Source of the DNA: Lineus longissimus
Lineage: Eukaryota > Nemertea > Pilidiophora > Heteronemertea > Lineidae
Assembly (NCBI RefSeq): GCF_910592395.1
Contig: NC_088311.1
Span: forward strand, 20,935,695 to 20,999,694
Direction of reading: 5' to 3'
Length of the DNA: 64,000 nt
Shown here: piece after piece, positions 1 to 13,600 of the stretch
How the letters are laid out: every line of letters begins with the position of its first letter
Position numbering within the stretch: position 1 is the stretch's first letter
The notes under the pieces: generated by a model
What the model was told of the DNA's origin: nothing
The model's database searches: none
The model's input: the letters and a program-made list of their open reading frames with translations, nothing else
Translations under genes and position numbers: made by a program

Positions 1-676
1 TTCCAGAGATATCTTGAGGTCGTCTCCTGATGGTTCCACTCTATCACTTGCCTCATTCTCAGCAGCAAGGCTCATGCTTATGTCACTAAAGCTCACAGAA
101 GGCAAGTCTGAAATATCAGAGAAATTGTTTTATAAAACTAATGGTGATATAACAAAATGTTTATTATTACACATACATGTATAAGAAATATGACAATAAT
201 CCCAAAGAGGTTTGAGCAAGGTAGTTCACAATAGAAAGGCGCTACAAGGTGATTTGTTACCATCATGACATCATCTGTTTGTTTTATATTATATTCCATT
301 CATTCCAAATTGGTCTTAAGGACAAAGTCACAACCAGAAGTTTTAGGCCAAAGACGACTTTTCAGATGAATTTTGACTGGATATCACAAAAATCAAAATA
401 TCTGCATAGTTTTTGAAGCAAGTTACTTGTCAGGTTGTGATGAAGGTGTTCCAGGATAGAGTCATTCCTTACTCCAAGTGGTAACAAGATAGGAAGTACA
501 TCTTTTGTTGTGGTCTCATCTGCCTCCAGGGTACCTGAAGTGAAATGGAATTCATGAAAATAATGAGATTATCTACACCAGATCACAGGCAGCAGAAAAA
601 ACCTAGACAGTCTTCATGATTATTGTGAGAAAAGTTGTAACTGAAGAATTTTACCGCTTTCCTCTAGGGTATCCAT
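1..676 (-). CDS. Unrecognised acidic protein, N-terminal part (three exons, runs off left edge)
   Basis: I do not recognise this gene. Three minus-strand exons fit splice consensus and phase: 676-655 (start ATG, then MDTLEES), 534-427 and 107-1. Acceptors are ttcacttcag before 534 and gatatttcag before 107. Donors are gtaaaa after 655 and gtaact after 427. Joined, they give 79 residues without a stop and are still open at the window edge. The product is acidic and Ser-rich near its end (for example SVSFSDISMSL), with no visible signal peptide or membrane segment. A gtaagg donor inside the second exon would break the frame into the next exon, so I preferred the gtaact site. The 5' UTR probably reaches a tgcag acceptor near 772. 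It is divergent from the SLC7 gene, so the interval 677-1681 may hold a shared promoter. Function unknown; the model is moderately supported. Confidence 0.45.
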
Positions 677-3600
677 CAGGAGTTATGATGTGCCTCTTCA
701 AATACCAAAATGAACCAACTCGTTTACTCAACCAGTAGGTATAGGCTGGCCAAGCGGTCAATAGGCGCTACCTGCAAAAAAATGAGAAAGAATGGAATCT
801 GTGAACTTCGTTTTGTTACAGGTTTTTTAGGATTCTGCATTACACAATGCACAAAGCTTCAGTGGCCTGTCGCATGGGTGTGGTTAAAACATGTGCTCAT
901 CCATCCTCGAATTATCCATTTAGAGCCAAGCCAGCGGGATGCACTCTGCAAAAGGATGGTCTGTCAAAAGTGTCACGTCTGTGAGTGTCTGTGTGTGTGA
1001 GTGCGAGGACAGTCACACTTTCACAGGAAGTTGTAATGTGGAGAGCAAAACTAACGCCCCCTGGATTGGGAGCCGAAAGCCTCTTATTCCAGGGACGAAG
1101 TCCCGTCCTTTTAAGGAGCCTTCGGCCCCAAATCTTCTTAAGGACTTTAGCCCCCACAGTAAAACTTCCTGTGTGACAGTGCGGTAACGTTACATCGCAT
1201 GGGTAGGCGTGCCACACCCACGGCCACATCGTTCATCCATCACGAAGCATTTCGAGTTCGACTTGTCTTTTCGCCCAACTAAAAGTTTAATCATTGATCA
1301 AACCACACCAAATAACCTTTGATGTATAAATGATATCATTTAAATGTTATGTTCGTCTGCCTATATTTGAGTTATATAAAAGGAAATCACACCAATTTAT
1401 AGTAAACGTAGACTAATTCAGCGAAATATCAAAATTCATGAAAAGCTGTCTGCTAATCTTGCCTTTTCTAATTTTTAACAACAGGCGGCGCTCTTCGCAG
1501 TCGGCAAGAGTGGAATTCATTGACTTTATTTTGGGAAACACAACCAACAATCTTGGGCGATTTTGCGAGTTTTGTCCCATATTTCAGCTTCAAACTCAAT
1601 GTTATCGACGTTTGTAGCATTTATAAGAGTATACTAAGACAACGGATGCCTGCTACTTACAAGTGTTATTCGTGATAAGAGGTAAATATATGTGTAGATC
1701 CCGGTGTGCGCCTGTAAAATCCGAATTCCCGAGTATTTCATCACTTTTTCTCCATTCATAATTCATTCATTCATGTCGTAGGCCTACATGTGTAAACTGC
1801 ACATGTCACCTTTGTGACATGTATTTAACTGTTGGTACATCATCATTTGTCACGATACCCACTTGTTATATATCATTGGAAAGGGCTTGAAAAATGCTAA
1901 TGAACTGTGCCTATGTCAGGCCCTTTTGTTGATGCTAATGAGTTCAGCATTGTACATGCAATGACAATGCATAGGCTACACAGACTACAGATAGCCCTGC
2001 ACCTCACTGCTGCACTAAGACAGCATTTTAACAAAAGCCGAAAAGGTCTTCACAGTCCAAGATGCAAGACAATGACTCTAGAGTGCTTATCTAGTGAATT
2101 TGACCGTGACGACCTATTGGAATGATATGTCTTCAAAGTCTTTGTCCTTCACAAGAAAGGCCAAGGTCGTCACGGTCAAACTCAAACACATAATTTCCTA
2201 TTTTGGCGTATTTCTCTGTGAACTGAAGACAGGTCTACTCTTGGTCATCCCACTGCATGACTTTTGTATAGTTGATTTGAGGTCTTGACACAATGTTGCA
2301 TCAGAAAAATTGAATTCCATCCCACAAGCTATGCAAGAGTTAAAGAATTTTAAAAGTAATCTGTCTGAGATATGACTTTCATTTCACTGTATTATCTTCT
2401 GTCTCAAAGTGCTTTACAATCGCAGAAGCAAGTTAGCCACAATCTAGCGCACACAAGGACTTTTCAGGCCAGTTGAGAGTTACAGTGGCCCCGGCGATGA
2501 AGCATTGAGTTCCTGGCCTCGGGTTTGGTCATTTTAGTGCAAACCTGCTACAAATTTAGGTATTCCGGAACTAATTCAGAAATTTACTAGTCCAGCAAGC
2601 GTATAATATGATACTATAATAGTGTGAAATACTTTATTTGGATTAGATATTGGTACCTCATTACTTGACATTCCCTGAATGCTTGATTACCATGTACATG
2701 AAACAACCAATCGAACTATTGAATTGAGTATTTGGTTAGTGCTGACATAATAATATTTTAATAAGTGCAAAGTATTGTTTTGTAACTGGAAGGCCACATT
2801 CATGCTGTAGCGACAGATTGATTATAATCACCAGTCAATCTACTGTTGCACTTGAAGAACCTCTCGAGTTTTTGCAATTCTTGATAATAATCTTGAAGCA
2901 GCCATAAAGGTTCCTGTGGAGCTACATTTGGTGGACTGCTGGGGACTATATATTAATCTTCAACTTACAAAGTTAATCCCCAAAATCTAGGGGGAGATAT
3001 TAGTATCACATTGTATTATTCTTCTTAGTAGTCGTTTGACGTGTGAAGACAGACTGTCTTACATGTCCAAGGATAAAATTTGTCAAGAAAATGTCTGAAA
3101 CAAACTGAGATTAGAATGCTTTGTATAAGAAGCTCATTGTAGAGGTGACCTTAGGTTGGTTATTACCAAATCTCATGTGTGATTGGCATGACTGACCAAG
3201 TTTTCTGTCTAAAAGGAGTCCAGCTCCATTTTTCTCAATGTCCCATATGTAGTGCAAGGACATCTTGGAGCATGATCGCTTATCATTATCTCTAGTCTTG
3301 ATGTAAGAACATGTTTAAGGAGTACAAATGATAGTAAAAGAAATGGTTTTAGAGTCTTATGGTAATAAACCTGGAGGAGTGCCAGTCTCATATTAAGAAT
3401 TCCAGACTAAGGTTTGGTTGTAGAGGTCATCTTAGAATCAGATTAGTAGGCCCTTTAAGCCAGATTAAACAACCTTTTGTAAGCATGACCTCAGTCCTGT
3501 TCATAAGGATATATAAAGCCCACGTTTGTTGGTGATAAAAGCATAAAGGGAAGGCTTCATTCATTACATTTCTAAGAGTCTTACAACCGAGTCGGGTAAG

Positions 3601-4386
3601 CCAAGTCGCTTTGTTTGATGGAGTATTCTACTGGTTGTGCATTAAGTTTCTTAACGGTAAAATCACGCATAAACCATGGCCTGATTCTCAATCCGTTGAT
3701 TCATACCTTCAAGGCCGGGATACTTGGATGCTTGCTTCTTTTGGTTGGCTGTGATCTAATGAGCTGTCAAAAGTTTGTGGGTGTTCATCTTGCCAACGTT
3801 CAATGTAGCATGCTGGCATGGTGACAAGATTTTTAGGCGGACAAGTTGTGCTATAATTCATTCTGTGCTCAATTGCGCAGAACTTGCAGTTGCTGCATCC
3901 CTTGCCGAAGCACAGTAAATCAACATCACTTTTTCTGTTCTGCTGTACGAATTCTTCCTACATGTAGTATCTCACTACCTGTGTCCGTTACTTGGGAAGA
4001 TTTTCCTCATTAGATCGTTCTCCACCAACATTTGCGGACTACCACTGGTTAAGCTTAATATGTGCGTTGGGCAAAATCTGCTCTGATTTGCAGTTTGCTG
4101 ACCTTGGATCCAGTCTTTAGTCCATTTCAGGAGCGAATTGCACTCAACTTGCAGAAAATACGACTGTTGAAGAAAATTTCTTTCTTTGTGTGAGAAGTCA
4201 ATTCTGAAGTGTCTCAAAATTCTCACTTTGTCAAAATCTGCAGTGGATGCACAAAGTATTTGAGGCGAAACACTGGGAAATTTTTCAAGTTATTTAAAAA
4301 AATTTGCATGCTGTGCTGACCACTCAAAAAAATGGACTGTATTAGTCATTTTATTTCTCATACATTTCATTTCCTTTTCTTTGCAG
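677..4386. other. Intergenic/5' region and probable first intron of the SLC7 gene
   Basis: There is no convincing coding exon on either strand here. A good donor (gataagag then gtaaat) at 1681/1682 and an acceptor (tctttgcag) ending at 4386 suggest a non-coding first exon of the SLC7 transcript near 1500-1681 and a 2.7 kb 5' UTR intron. The stretch between the left gene and 1681 could be a bidirectional promoter. The short open frames around 710-1229 lack splice support and similarity. Confidence 0.35.
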
Positions 4387-4691
4387 GATCACGTGGGTGC
4401 ATCAAGATCGGTGCGGGGCTTAGCGATCTAATGTTGTTCTAAAAAGAGACAAATGTGGTTAACGAATTTGAAACTAGTAGAATATTCTCATCCCAACCCA
4501 ACGGAGACAATTAAGGCGCACAAAATTAGTTTTGCAAAGTGAATTAGTATTTATAGTGTTGGTTATTTAATTCTAGTCACTACATTTATAAACAGTTATA
4601 ATCGGTGCTTTTGCTGGTTGAGTTTGTCTAAAACTGAGGTGTGTGTTGTTTATTAGTTAACTTAAAAATCAGTATAAATTTGAACAAAAAT

Positions 4692-7600
4692 ATGAAGAGG
4701 AAGTCTGCAGAGGAGAACCAGTTGATGATGAATGGCAATGGCCATGGCCATATTGGAAACGGCAATGGCCACATTGGGAATGGTGATAATGCGAACGGTG
4801 ACATTGCTAACAGTCATTGTAAGGAAGAACCGGTGAAAATCACATTGAAACGTCACTTGGGCTTGCGAAATGGCATCGGGATCATCGTCGGGATCATCAT
4901 CGGAAGCGGGATCTTCGTAAGCCCAAAGGGCGTGCTGCACGAAGCAGGATCAGTCGGAGCAGCGCTGTGCGTGTGGGCAGCCTGCGGTTTCGTTACGCTG
5001 ATTGGAGCACTGTCGTATGCGGAGCTCGGTGCCTCGATACAGAAATCCGGCGGTGTGTATTCATACACCAAAGAAGCATTCGGAGACCTGCCAGCATTCC
5101 TGGTGTTATGGATAAACTCGGTGATCCGCTTTCCGACGGGGAATACGGTGATCTCGTTGACATTCTCGTACTACATCATGCAGGCAGTGTTCCAGTCTTG
5201 TCAGCCTCCAGATGTCCCAGTTCGAATCCTCTCAGCTGCAGCCATATGTAAGTTGTGATGTATTTCTCTGTTTCTTGTCATACAATACATTGTCATTATT
5301 ATTCAGGGCTTTCTATAGGCATGTTAGGTATGAAAAGTTGGTGATAATGTGAAGAAAAATGGTGGGGTTTCCAATGTGTGTAATTACTATGAAAACAATT
5401 ATTTCAAAAAGCGCCCTGAACTTGAGAAGAGTGAAAATATTGAGCTTAAAGTAAAGCTAAATGTTAGGTGTCAGTATAAGCACTGTTGTGCTGTGACCGT
5501 AAAAACTTGTGGGGGGGGGGGGGTTACAACAACACTATATATAGTGAGGTATATCGCTCACTTCTACAAAAGGGATTACAAGCATGTGAATCATCTCCTT
5601 CTGCAATCCAGAGATTTTCGGTGCGGGATAGTAAGGGTTGGAAAAGTTCTAATTTGCTTTCATACAGTTTTGCAAACTTGTAACTTTTCGGGTAGCGCAA
5701 CTCTAACTGTACCAGTACGCAGAAGTTAATTTTGTCCCGATTTTCTGCCCCTGAGGGTGAGGGTTTAATACAAATTCTCTTTCCAGAGATCACATCGCCA
5801 AGTGGAAAGACAGTTAGAGGACCTCATATCCTCTGACGATCAATCCGGTTGTTGCCCATGGTCTCCAGGAAGTATGTGCGGTGCGATGTTTCAAGTTCTA
5901 AACGTGCCATTTTAATCAGAATATACCTGATTTATATCGTTTCTATTTGCTTCAGACTCACTCCCATTTGTGTTATATTCCTAAGAACAAAGTTATCAAC
6001 TACACATGTAATAGTGAACTATTAATTTATTTTGAATCAGTTCTAGGTTTAGAAGCAAGACGTGTTGCAAGATGAAAAATATCAAAAGGTTCTTGCTTGC
6101 AAGATCTTGGAGTCCTTCAACTCCTAGTCTCAAGCAAAGTAAAAGGAGTTGTCTTCATCACTCAAAAATTTGAATAAAAAATTTTTAACTTCTCAAAATA
6201 TAACTTGGCGAGTTTTTTCTCTTGAATCAGGACCTGTTCAATAGACCAGTACTTTATATTTTAACCAACCTGGGAGTTTAGAGTGGATATAAAAAAAAAT
6301 AGTTTTAACCTAAAAAAACCTACAGAAACATTTCATGATTTATCTTTTATCACGTTAATTCATATTTTTTTCCTTTATTTACCTTATTCTAAAATGGGAA
6401 ATTTTGAGATGAAATAATTCAGAACTTGATAGAATTCATGTCGGAAGGGCTTGCATCTCAAGAAGGTTCTTTCTCTTGCAGTGGTCATCAGCTTCCTGAA
6501 CTGCGTCAGCGTGAAGTATGCGTCGAGGCTGCAAGACCTTTTGACGGGAATGAAGATCATCGCATTGGCTGTTATCATACTGACAGGCATCGTGCAGCTT
6601 TGTTTGGGTAAGTTCAACATTTGCTTCTTTTTGAACGCCTTGTGTCACTAATCTCTTCCGGAGAACCGTAGCTTGGCAAGAAATGACCCCATGGGGAAAA
6701 AATTAAATCTTCGTCTAAAAATGTTTCGGAAATCACGTTATTTGGGACTTTTAATTTATATGTAGTTCAACAAACGTGATTGCCTTGCCAAGAAAACCAA
6801 TTTATATTGTGAATGACTGTTGCTTAGTGTTACCTGCTTTGATCCTGCTTTGGTTTTTTTTAAAAATTGCTTTTAGCGTTTTTTAAAACCCTTGCTGCCC
6901 TTTAGCTGCAGTGTTACGTGTACATGTAACCAGTTTAAACTTCATGTTTTCTTTTGGATATTGAAATCAAAGAAACTGTTGAATAATCAATACAAATGTG
7001 GTATTGGTCACTTAACATCTAAAAAAAATATGTATTGATCCGTTTTTCAGCTGAGCGCCAGGTCCTGGGGCCTCTTGTTCTTTCATTTGTGCCAGTCTCA
7101 GTCTGGTCTGGTTGCATTGAATTCTTAAAATGTTTCATTAAAGGAGCGTGTGCAAGAAACTTCTTTAACTTTTAACCTCAAGGTTGGTGTGTACAGTCAT
7201 AGTTAATTTGTTGATAACCTTGGGAATTCCTCTTAGCCAAGTCGGCTTGAAAAAAGCAACCTGTTTTGTGAGGTAGGAGATTCTGTTGTCTACCTGAGGA
7301 TGTTCGCTTGAATTTCCTTGGGAAATGCTGGTGTTAGTAAAATATATCGTGTTTAATATTACCTGAGGCTGGTAGTGGTAGTGAGAGACATGAGAAGGAA
7401 GGCATCTCCTGGTGAGACCTTGGCCTCAAACCCGTTTGGCCTTGTACGTACATCAAGGTGAATCGCAGTTCAGTGAACTCAACACCAGAGGTTATGACCT
7501 CGCTCGTCCCCCTGAACAGTACACTAAAGCATCGCACAAACAAGCAATTTTTGTTGCGACGATTGCCGTTCACTGCTGTATACGAAAAGAGATTTGTTGG

Positions 7601-10600
7601 AAGTGGGGAAAACTGTAACTGCTGAGTTTGATTTTGATTGTAGGTCACTGCGATCACCAATTTTTGTTGCAGGTAACTGTGATGACATGTGATTTTTGTC
7701 GCATGCGTTCATGATCTCAGGTCGCAGTGATTTAAATCGTTTGTTTGTTGGGTGTTTTACCCTGTACATGCTTCCAGTATAATGTCGCGGCTGTCTCCTC
7801 ACTGGTGATGTCATGGGAGGAAAACAATCCTATGAGGAGGACAGCCTCTCATTACCCATGATCCAGATCCGCTTCACCCGCTGGACAAGAGTTGATATCT
7901 CTGTCCACATTGTAGGCCTACATCAAAAGCTATCTGGCAAGAGAATTATCCCTTCAAGGAATGTGCATCTTGGTCTGCATACAGGCCTGCTCCCAACAGG
8001 TGAGCAAAATGTTTTTCTGAACTAAAAATGTGGCTGCAGACGGTATAGGCGTTTTACTCCATCTAAATTTAGAAATCGTAACAAAGATATGGGTATGTAA
8101 AAATATATCAGGCACTTGTTGTCAAGGGCCTGGTAAGCCTGGGGAGGGTAGTGTATATCATCCTGGAGATTGTCAGAAGTACCTCGAAATGACGTTATGT
8201 TCATGTTTGCCAGAGTTTCTTTCTTGGTTACCGGAAAGCATACAAATGTACGACCTATAGTGCAGCATCTGTCATCAACCATTCTCCACCATTTGGGGAA
8301 AACAGTTTTGCACTTTTATACTTAACTGCTATTGCTGGGACAATGAATTTGAAACTAACGGATGACCCCCTGCAATGACCTCTGAAACAAAGTTTCACTT
8401 CAGTCTGGTTCTCGGCTTGGTCACCAGGGGGCCAAAACTGAAAAACATTGAATTTCTAAAATTAAAAGTGTGGTTTTGCAGTAGGTACTAACAGCAAAGA
8501 TTCATCTCATGTCAAACAGCACCAAATCTTCAAGGTCGCAGAGGTCATAGATCAAAATCTCGCATTTGGGTGGCCTGTTTTGTTGTTGTTTGATACAGAA
8601 GGTTAATTTAAAAGACTATATAATGTAAGCCAAATTTTGCCAGGATCATACTTCGGATATTGCCAAGATTGCGTTTTTAGTTCATGACAGAGGCATGTTG
8701 TTGTTAAAACATGGTAACAAGGCAATTTACATCGAGCCATCTTGTCTTTTTTTTTGCAGGATATGGAGCCAATTTCAAGGATGGGTTTGAGGGAACCACC
8801 CGTGCTCCTGGTCAGATGGCATTGGCATTCTATTCAGGACTTTTCTCATTTTCTGGATGGTAAGTTCAGCTTGACGCGTGATACACTGTGATCTGAACCT
8901 AGCAGTAGCAGTAGTAGCACTCAGTCCTACACAATGGGTGATATGAATAAAGACTAGCAAATGCTTTTACTCCGGTTTTGTACAGGAAGGCCTAGTGTAA
9001 ATGTACATGGAGATTTAGATAAAAGCATTTGCTAGTCTTTATTCATATCACCCATTGTATCATGTAGATTACAATTTAGATCTGTAATTTCCAGGCTAGA
9101 CATTGTGGTATTGCTTAGCAATGCCCAAATAAATTACTGGTGACTGCAGCACACAGCAAAGATTTCAGATAGCTGTGCAATATCCCAAAAATCGTTGGCG
9201 ACTACAGCCGACAAACACAGAGTTCGGATTACGATGATAAATCAATGAGTTTCATAAGGAAAATCAATGCTAGTCAATGTCATTGAGGTCATCGCAGAGT
9301 GTCGAGCAAGTTGAGAATCTGAAGTAGCGCTTATCAGAAACTAGCAATAGATTGTCTTTAGTGCTAAGCCTGCCTGATGACGGATTGGGATGGGGGGGGA
9401 TCTTATCAAGAATGCCCCTAGGCTTATTCGTGTTATTGCAGGACTTGACTGAAAGGTCTATTCACCCTGCGTGCTTCGCCGAATGAAAAACCACCCCTGT
9501 CATGCAGTTTTTGGTACATGATGTTTTTCAGGTGTCATTGGGAGAGACCCCCCCCCCCCCCCGGGCTAACATGTAGGGTTCTAGAAATATAAGGTTGCAT
9601 GTTACAATTATAGCCCCAGTACAGTTAGCCTACAGGTGTGTGTGCATCATTGTGTACTGCCAACTCTTTTCAACACTATGGGCTATAAGTGTACCATGTA
9701 ACCTTACAGAACAGCGTCTGGCTGAAAAAGAAGTCGGACATATGCATGACTAGATAGTCTTCTGGAACTCCGTTGAGACAATCATTCTTGGCAAATTCTG
9801 TTGTTGGACAATTGTTTTCCCAGATGAGTCATTTCTAACAAAATCTTGCCATCTCTATGTAGTCTCTGACATCTCATCCTGCTTGGCGGAGGAAAACTGA
9901 CGATAGACTTGGTTCTATCGATTAAAAACATAAATCAACTCATGTAGGCTATTTCTGTTCGCGCTGCTAACTAAAAGTGTTCATTATCCCTGGCATACAG
10001 CTGAACAGTTATTGATCACGAACACAGGGTACTGGTTCAGTCTGGTTGGGTGGAGTTGATCACACTTGTGCCTAATATCAATTGTCTTGTGTTGATGTCA
10101 TGAATAGTGTTATGCTATAGAGATCATGAACTTGCAAGGAAATACTTGCAGAGTTACATCCTGGTAAACATTTGATTTAACCCTCTCTTCTGGTGTACTC
10201 GTAGGTTGTCTGGAAGGGGGGACAATTTGGTACCCAGATCCTGTCTTTTTCTTTCAATATTATTGATGAGCTACTTGAAAAGACACACCCTCGAGAATTC
10301 AGTGCCTTATTGACATAGTATTGAGTTCATTATCTGCTGCTCTTCAGTCTGAAGTGGAATTTATTGAAATCTTTTTTTGGCAGGATGTTGATAGCCCGGG
10401 ATAGTACACATATGAGTCATCTATAAAGAATTTTGATTTGGAGGTCCTGTATTTAGTTCTGACAATTTTGTTCGACCTTCATTTATGTCTGGAATTGAGG
10501 TGTCCGGGTGAGAGGGGAATTGTGATTTGAGAATATACGACTCGGATTTTTCAAAATTATTCAAAATGGTTGACACATTTTGCCGCAGGGGTCATGTATT

Positions 10601-13600
10601 CCTACAACAAATAATCTCATCCAGGCCTTCCAGTAGTGACGTTATTGTTCTAATGCCCCACAGACCGTTTTATATATTGTGGATTATGCTATTTACGCGT
10701 GATAAGTATTTTCCCCTGAAGTTCAAATCATGAATTTTTATGAACTCAGAACGATTGGCAATCGATCAGATTCTAAAATTTGATCAGTAATCCGACCAGT
10801 AGCTTTTTAAACAATTTGGGACAAAAGCACATGAGCTTACTCGGCTCATTATTGGCTCTTTAGACAAAATTTGGGCAAAGAGTGTCACAAAATCTTCTGT
10901 TAAACTGGTACACCATTCGTGACCATTGTATTTACTAGTGCCTCAGGAAAATAGAAATACACAATGCTGTATTGCAGTCTCCATGCATGAAATTTACTCT
11001 TAAGACACCCTGTAGAACGAAACCAAAGTACAAGGAAAACTCGTCTCGAAATGAATTGCATCAGAAATGACCTCCTCAAACGAATATAAAAGCACCACAG
11101 GAGTAGTGTCAAATGGTTGTAATAAGATCTGTGTGTAGCAAATAAATCATTGATTGAAGAATGATCCTTTGAAAGATGTTCCATAGAAGGATATTCCATT
11201 GACTACTGTAATGTCTTCAACTGTCCGTGATAGTAGGATCACCGCTTTGAGTCATTTTGTTATTCCCATGAACCATGCAGTGATTGTAAAAATGTCCTAG
11301 ATTTGCTTGAACTGAATGGAGAAATTGTATCACTATCAGTTCTTACTGAATGACAAACTTGCTGTCTGTCTCACGCAACGCCCTTTCATTGCCTTTCAGG
11401 GAAAGCTTCAACTACGTCACGGAAGAGATAAAGAGGCCTGAACGGTACGTGGTTTCTTGAACGCGGAATTTACGATCATCAATGGTGTCGTTATGCCAAC
11501 ACCAGAGATCAGTCATTGAACTAATATTTTGGGATACCCTTTATATCTCTCACTATGATAGTCAGAATGATTATGATAACAATAATGAGTCATTTGTATG
11601 GTACAATTCTGTGAAACTAATAGGTTACTAAGCACTCCCTCTCCAGTAGCAATTGAATATGTTTTTCATACTATCAGCAATCCATTGAAGTACATGCATA
11701 TCGTGTCTAGCCAATAACAATAATTGTTTCCATTTGAATCTTACAGGAATCTCCCTCTTGCCTTGTGGATCTCCATCCCCTTGGTGACCGGTATCTATGT
11801 CATGGCCAACGTTGCTTATTTTACTGTCTTAACGCCAGAAGCCATCCTCGGCTCTCATGCAGTAGCTGTGGTACGTCTTCCTTTTTTTTCTCCCCATTTC
11901 CCCATACCCAGATGTCCCAGAAGTTTTATTAACTACTCTCTTAAAAACCAGCTATCTCATAAAAACGACGTCATCTCTTTAAAAATTTTATATTCCAAAC
12001 TATATATGTGACTCGCTCTACCAAAACTAGGCGCTTGTCGCATATGAACTCGACAGGTTCATACGGACTTGTTGTTCATTTCCCTATTGTAGACCTTTTG
12101 TGAAATCTATTACAAACTGATTTGGTCACATTTCACAAAAGGTCTACAATAGGGAAATGAACAACAAGTCTGTATCAACCTTTCAAGTTCAGATGCGACA
12201 AGCGCCTAGTTTTGGTAGAGCGGGTCACATATAGGTCTTTCATAGTCCTCTTGTAAGCTTACACATGTTATATTTTGATATCCTCATGGTTGCCTCTCTG
12301 GAAACCTGTGCTAATAACAGCAGTGAAGCACTTGTGGACAGACCCAGATCTTTTAAAAGCACGCTACTTTAACAATCTTCCTGTTTCTATTTCAGACGTT
12401 TGCTGATCGGTTATTTGGTGTGATGGCCTGGGTCATGCCAGTGCTTGTGGCATTCTCATGCTTGGGCAGCCTGAATGGTTGTGTCCTCTGTGGGTCAAGG
12501 TAGGTACAACATCAAAATGATTAGATCCATTGGAATCCCAGTAATGGCCTGCATTTGTTGGCATCACAGCAGAGATGGGTGCCATTTCAAGTTGAATACC
12601 CCAAAAAGCTTATAAAGACGAAGAAATAGGCCTTATGAACGTAATTGAGTTTTGGGGTGTGAACCTCTTGAGAGTCTTCGACCTGACAAATTATGCATGT
12701 AAATTGGAATTTCTTCAGCAAAAAGTGGCTTCAAGTTGACAAGATCTGCCTGTAAGATTGTGAACCTATTGAACCAAACTCACATGACTGAGTGAGTGAC
12801 TTCAAGTTGTAAATGATGGTTTGGATGTATCGTGGCCACACTACTGGTGTCTTGATCATATTTTTACATCATTCATACCTCGGGTAACCTGAGGTAACCC
12901 AACAATAAGTATACCATGAGTAAGCGATGAACACTTACAGGTTGGTGTATGATTACTGAAAGAATGCTGCGTGTTTGTCCGTTTTCTCGGTTAGGCAAAA
13001 TCAAAGAAAGCTTTGTTTCTCGACTCAGCACCATCTGAACAAACTTCTGAACATGCCTCAATCTGAACACGCTTCCACCTGAACACACCTCCATCTGAAC
13101 AAACTTCTGAACACGCCTCAATCTGAACACACTTCTATCTGTGTTCTGACTTGTCTCACGGCCTATGTGTAGTATAGTGACGTAATTCTACAAATGATTT
13201 GGGACAACTGGGTATTCAAGCAAGCAAAGCAGATTCATAGCGGCCATTACCACTTTATTGTACAACGATTGTTTATGGAAAGAATAAATATAGTCAATGA
13301 AGTTGATAGTAAAGTCTGTGAACGCAGATAGTATAGTGGCACAATCATACAAATATTTCAGGAAAACTTAGATATTTTTATGGAAGCGAACGCACCCACT
13401 GTACCACTCTAGAACAATGATTATTCTTGGAAGACAGAAAGAATAAAAATAGTGTGTGAATATCATGGTTAAATCAAATATAGATTACTTGGTAAAATGT
13501 GTGTCTGGTAAACACATTGTTTTGGCTGTCAGTCTCTGATAAAATTGATATCGCTGGTCTAATGTGTTAAAACTTTTGAAATTCCACTTCATTCAGGGGG

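Noticed and set aside
5349-5729. Open frame of 126 residues in the first coding intron of the SLC7 gene
   Set aside because: It lies between two transporter exons, contains a poly-G run and has no similarity to the family.
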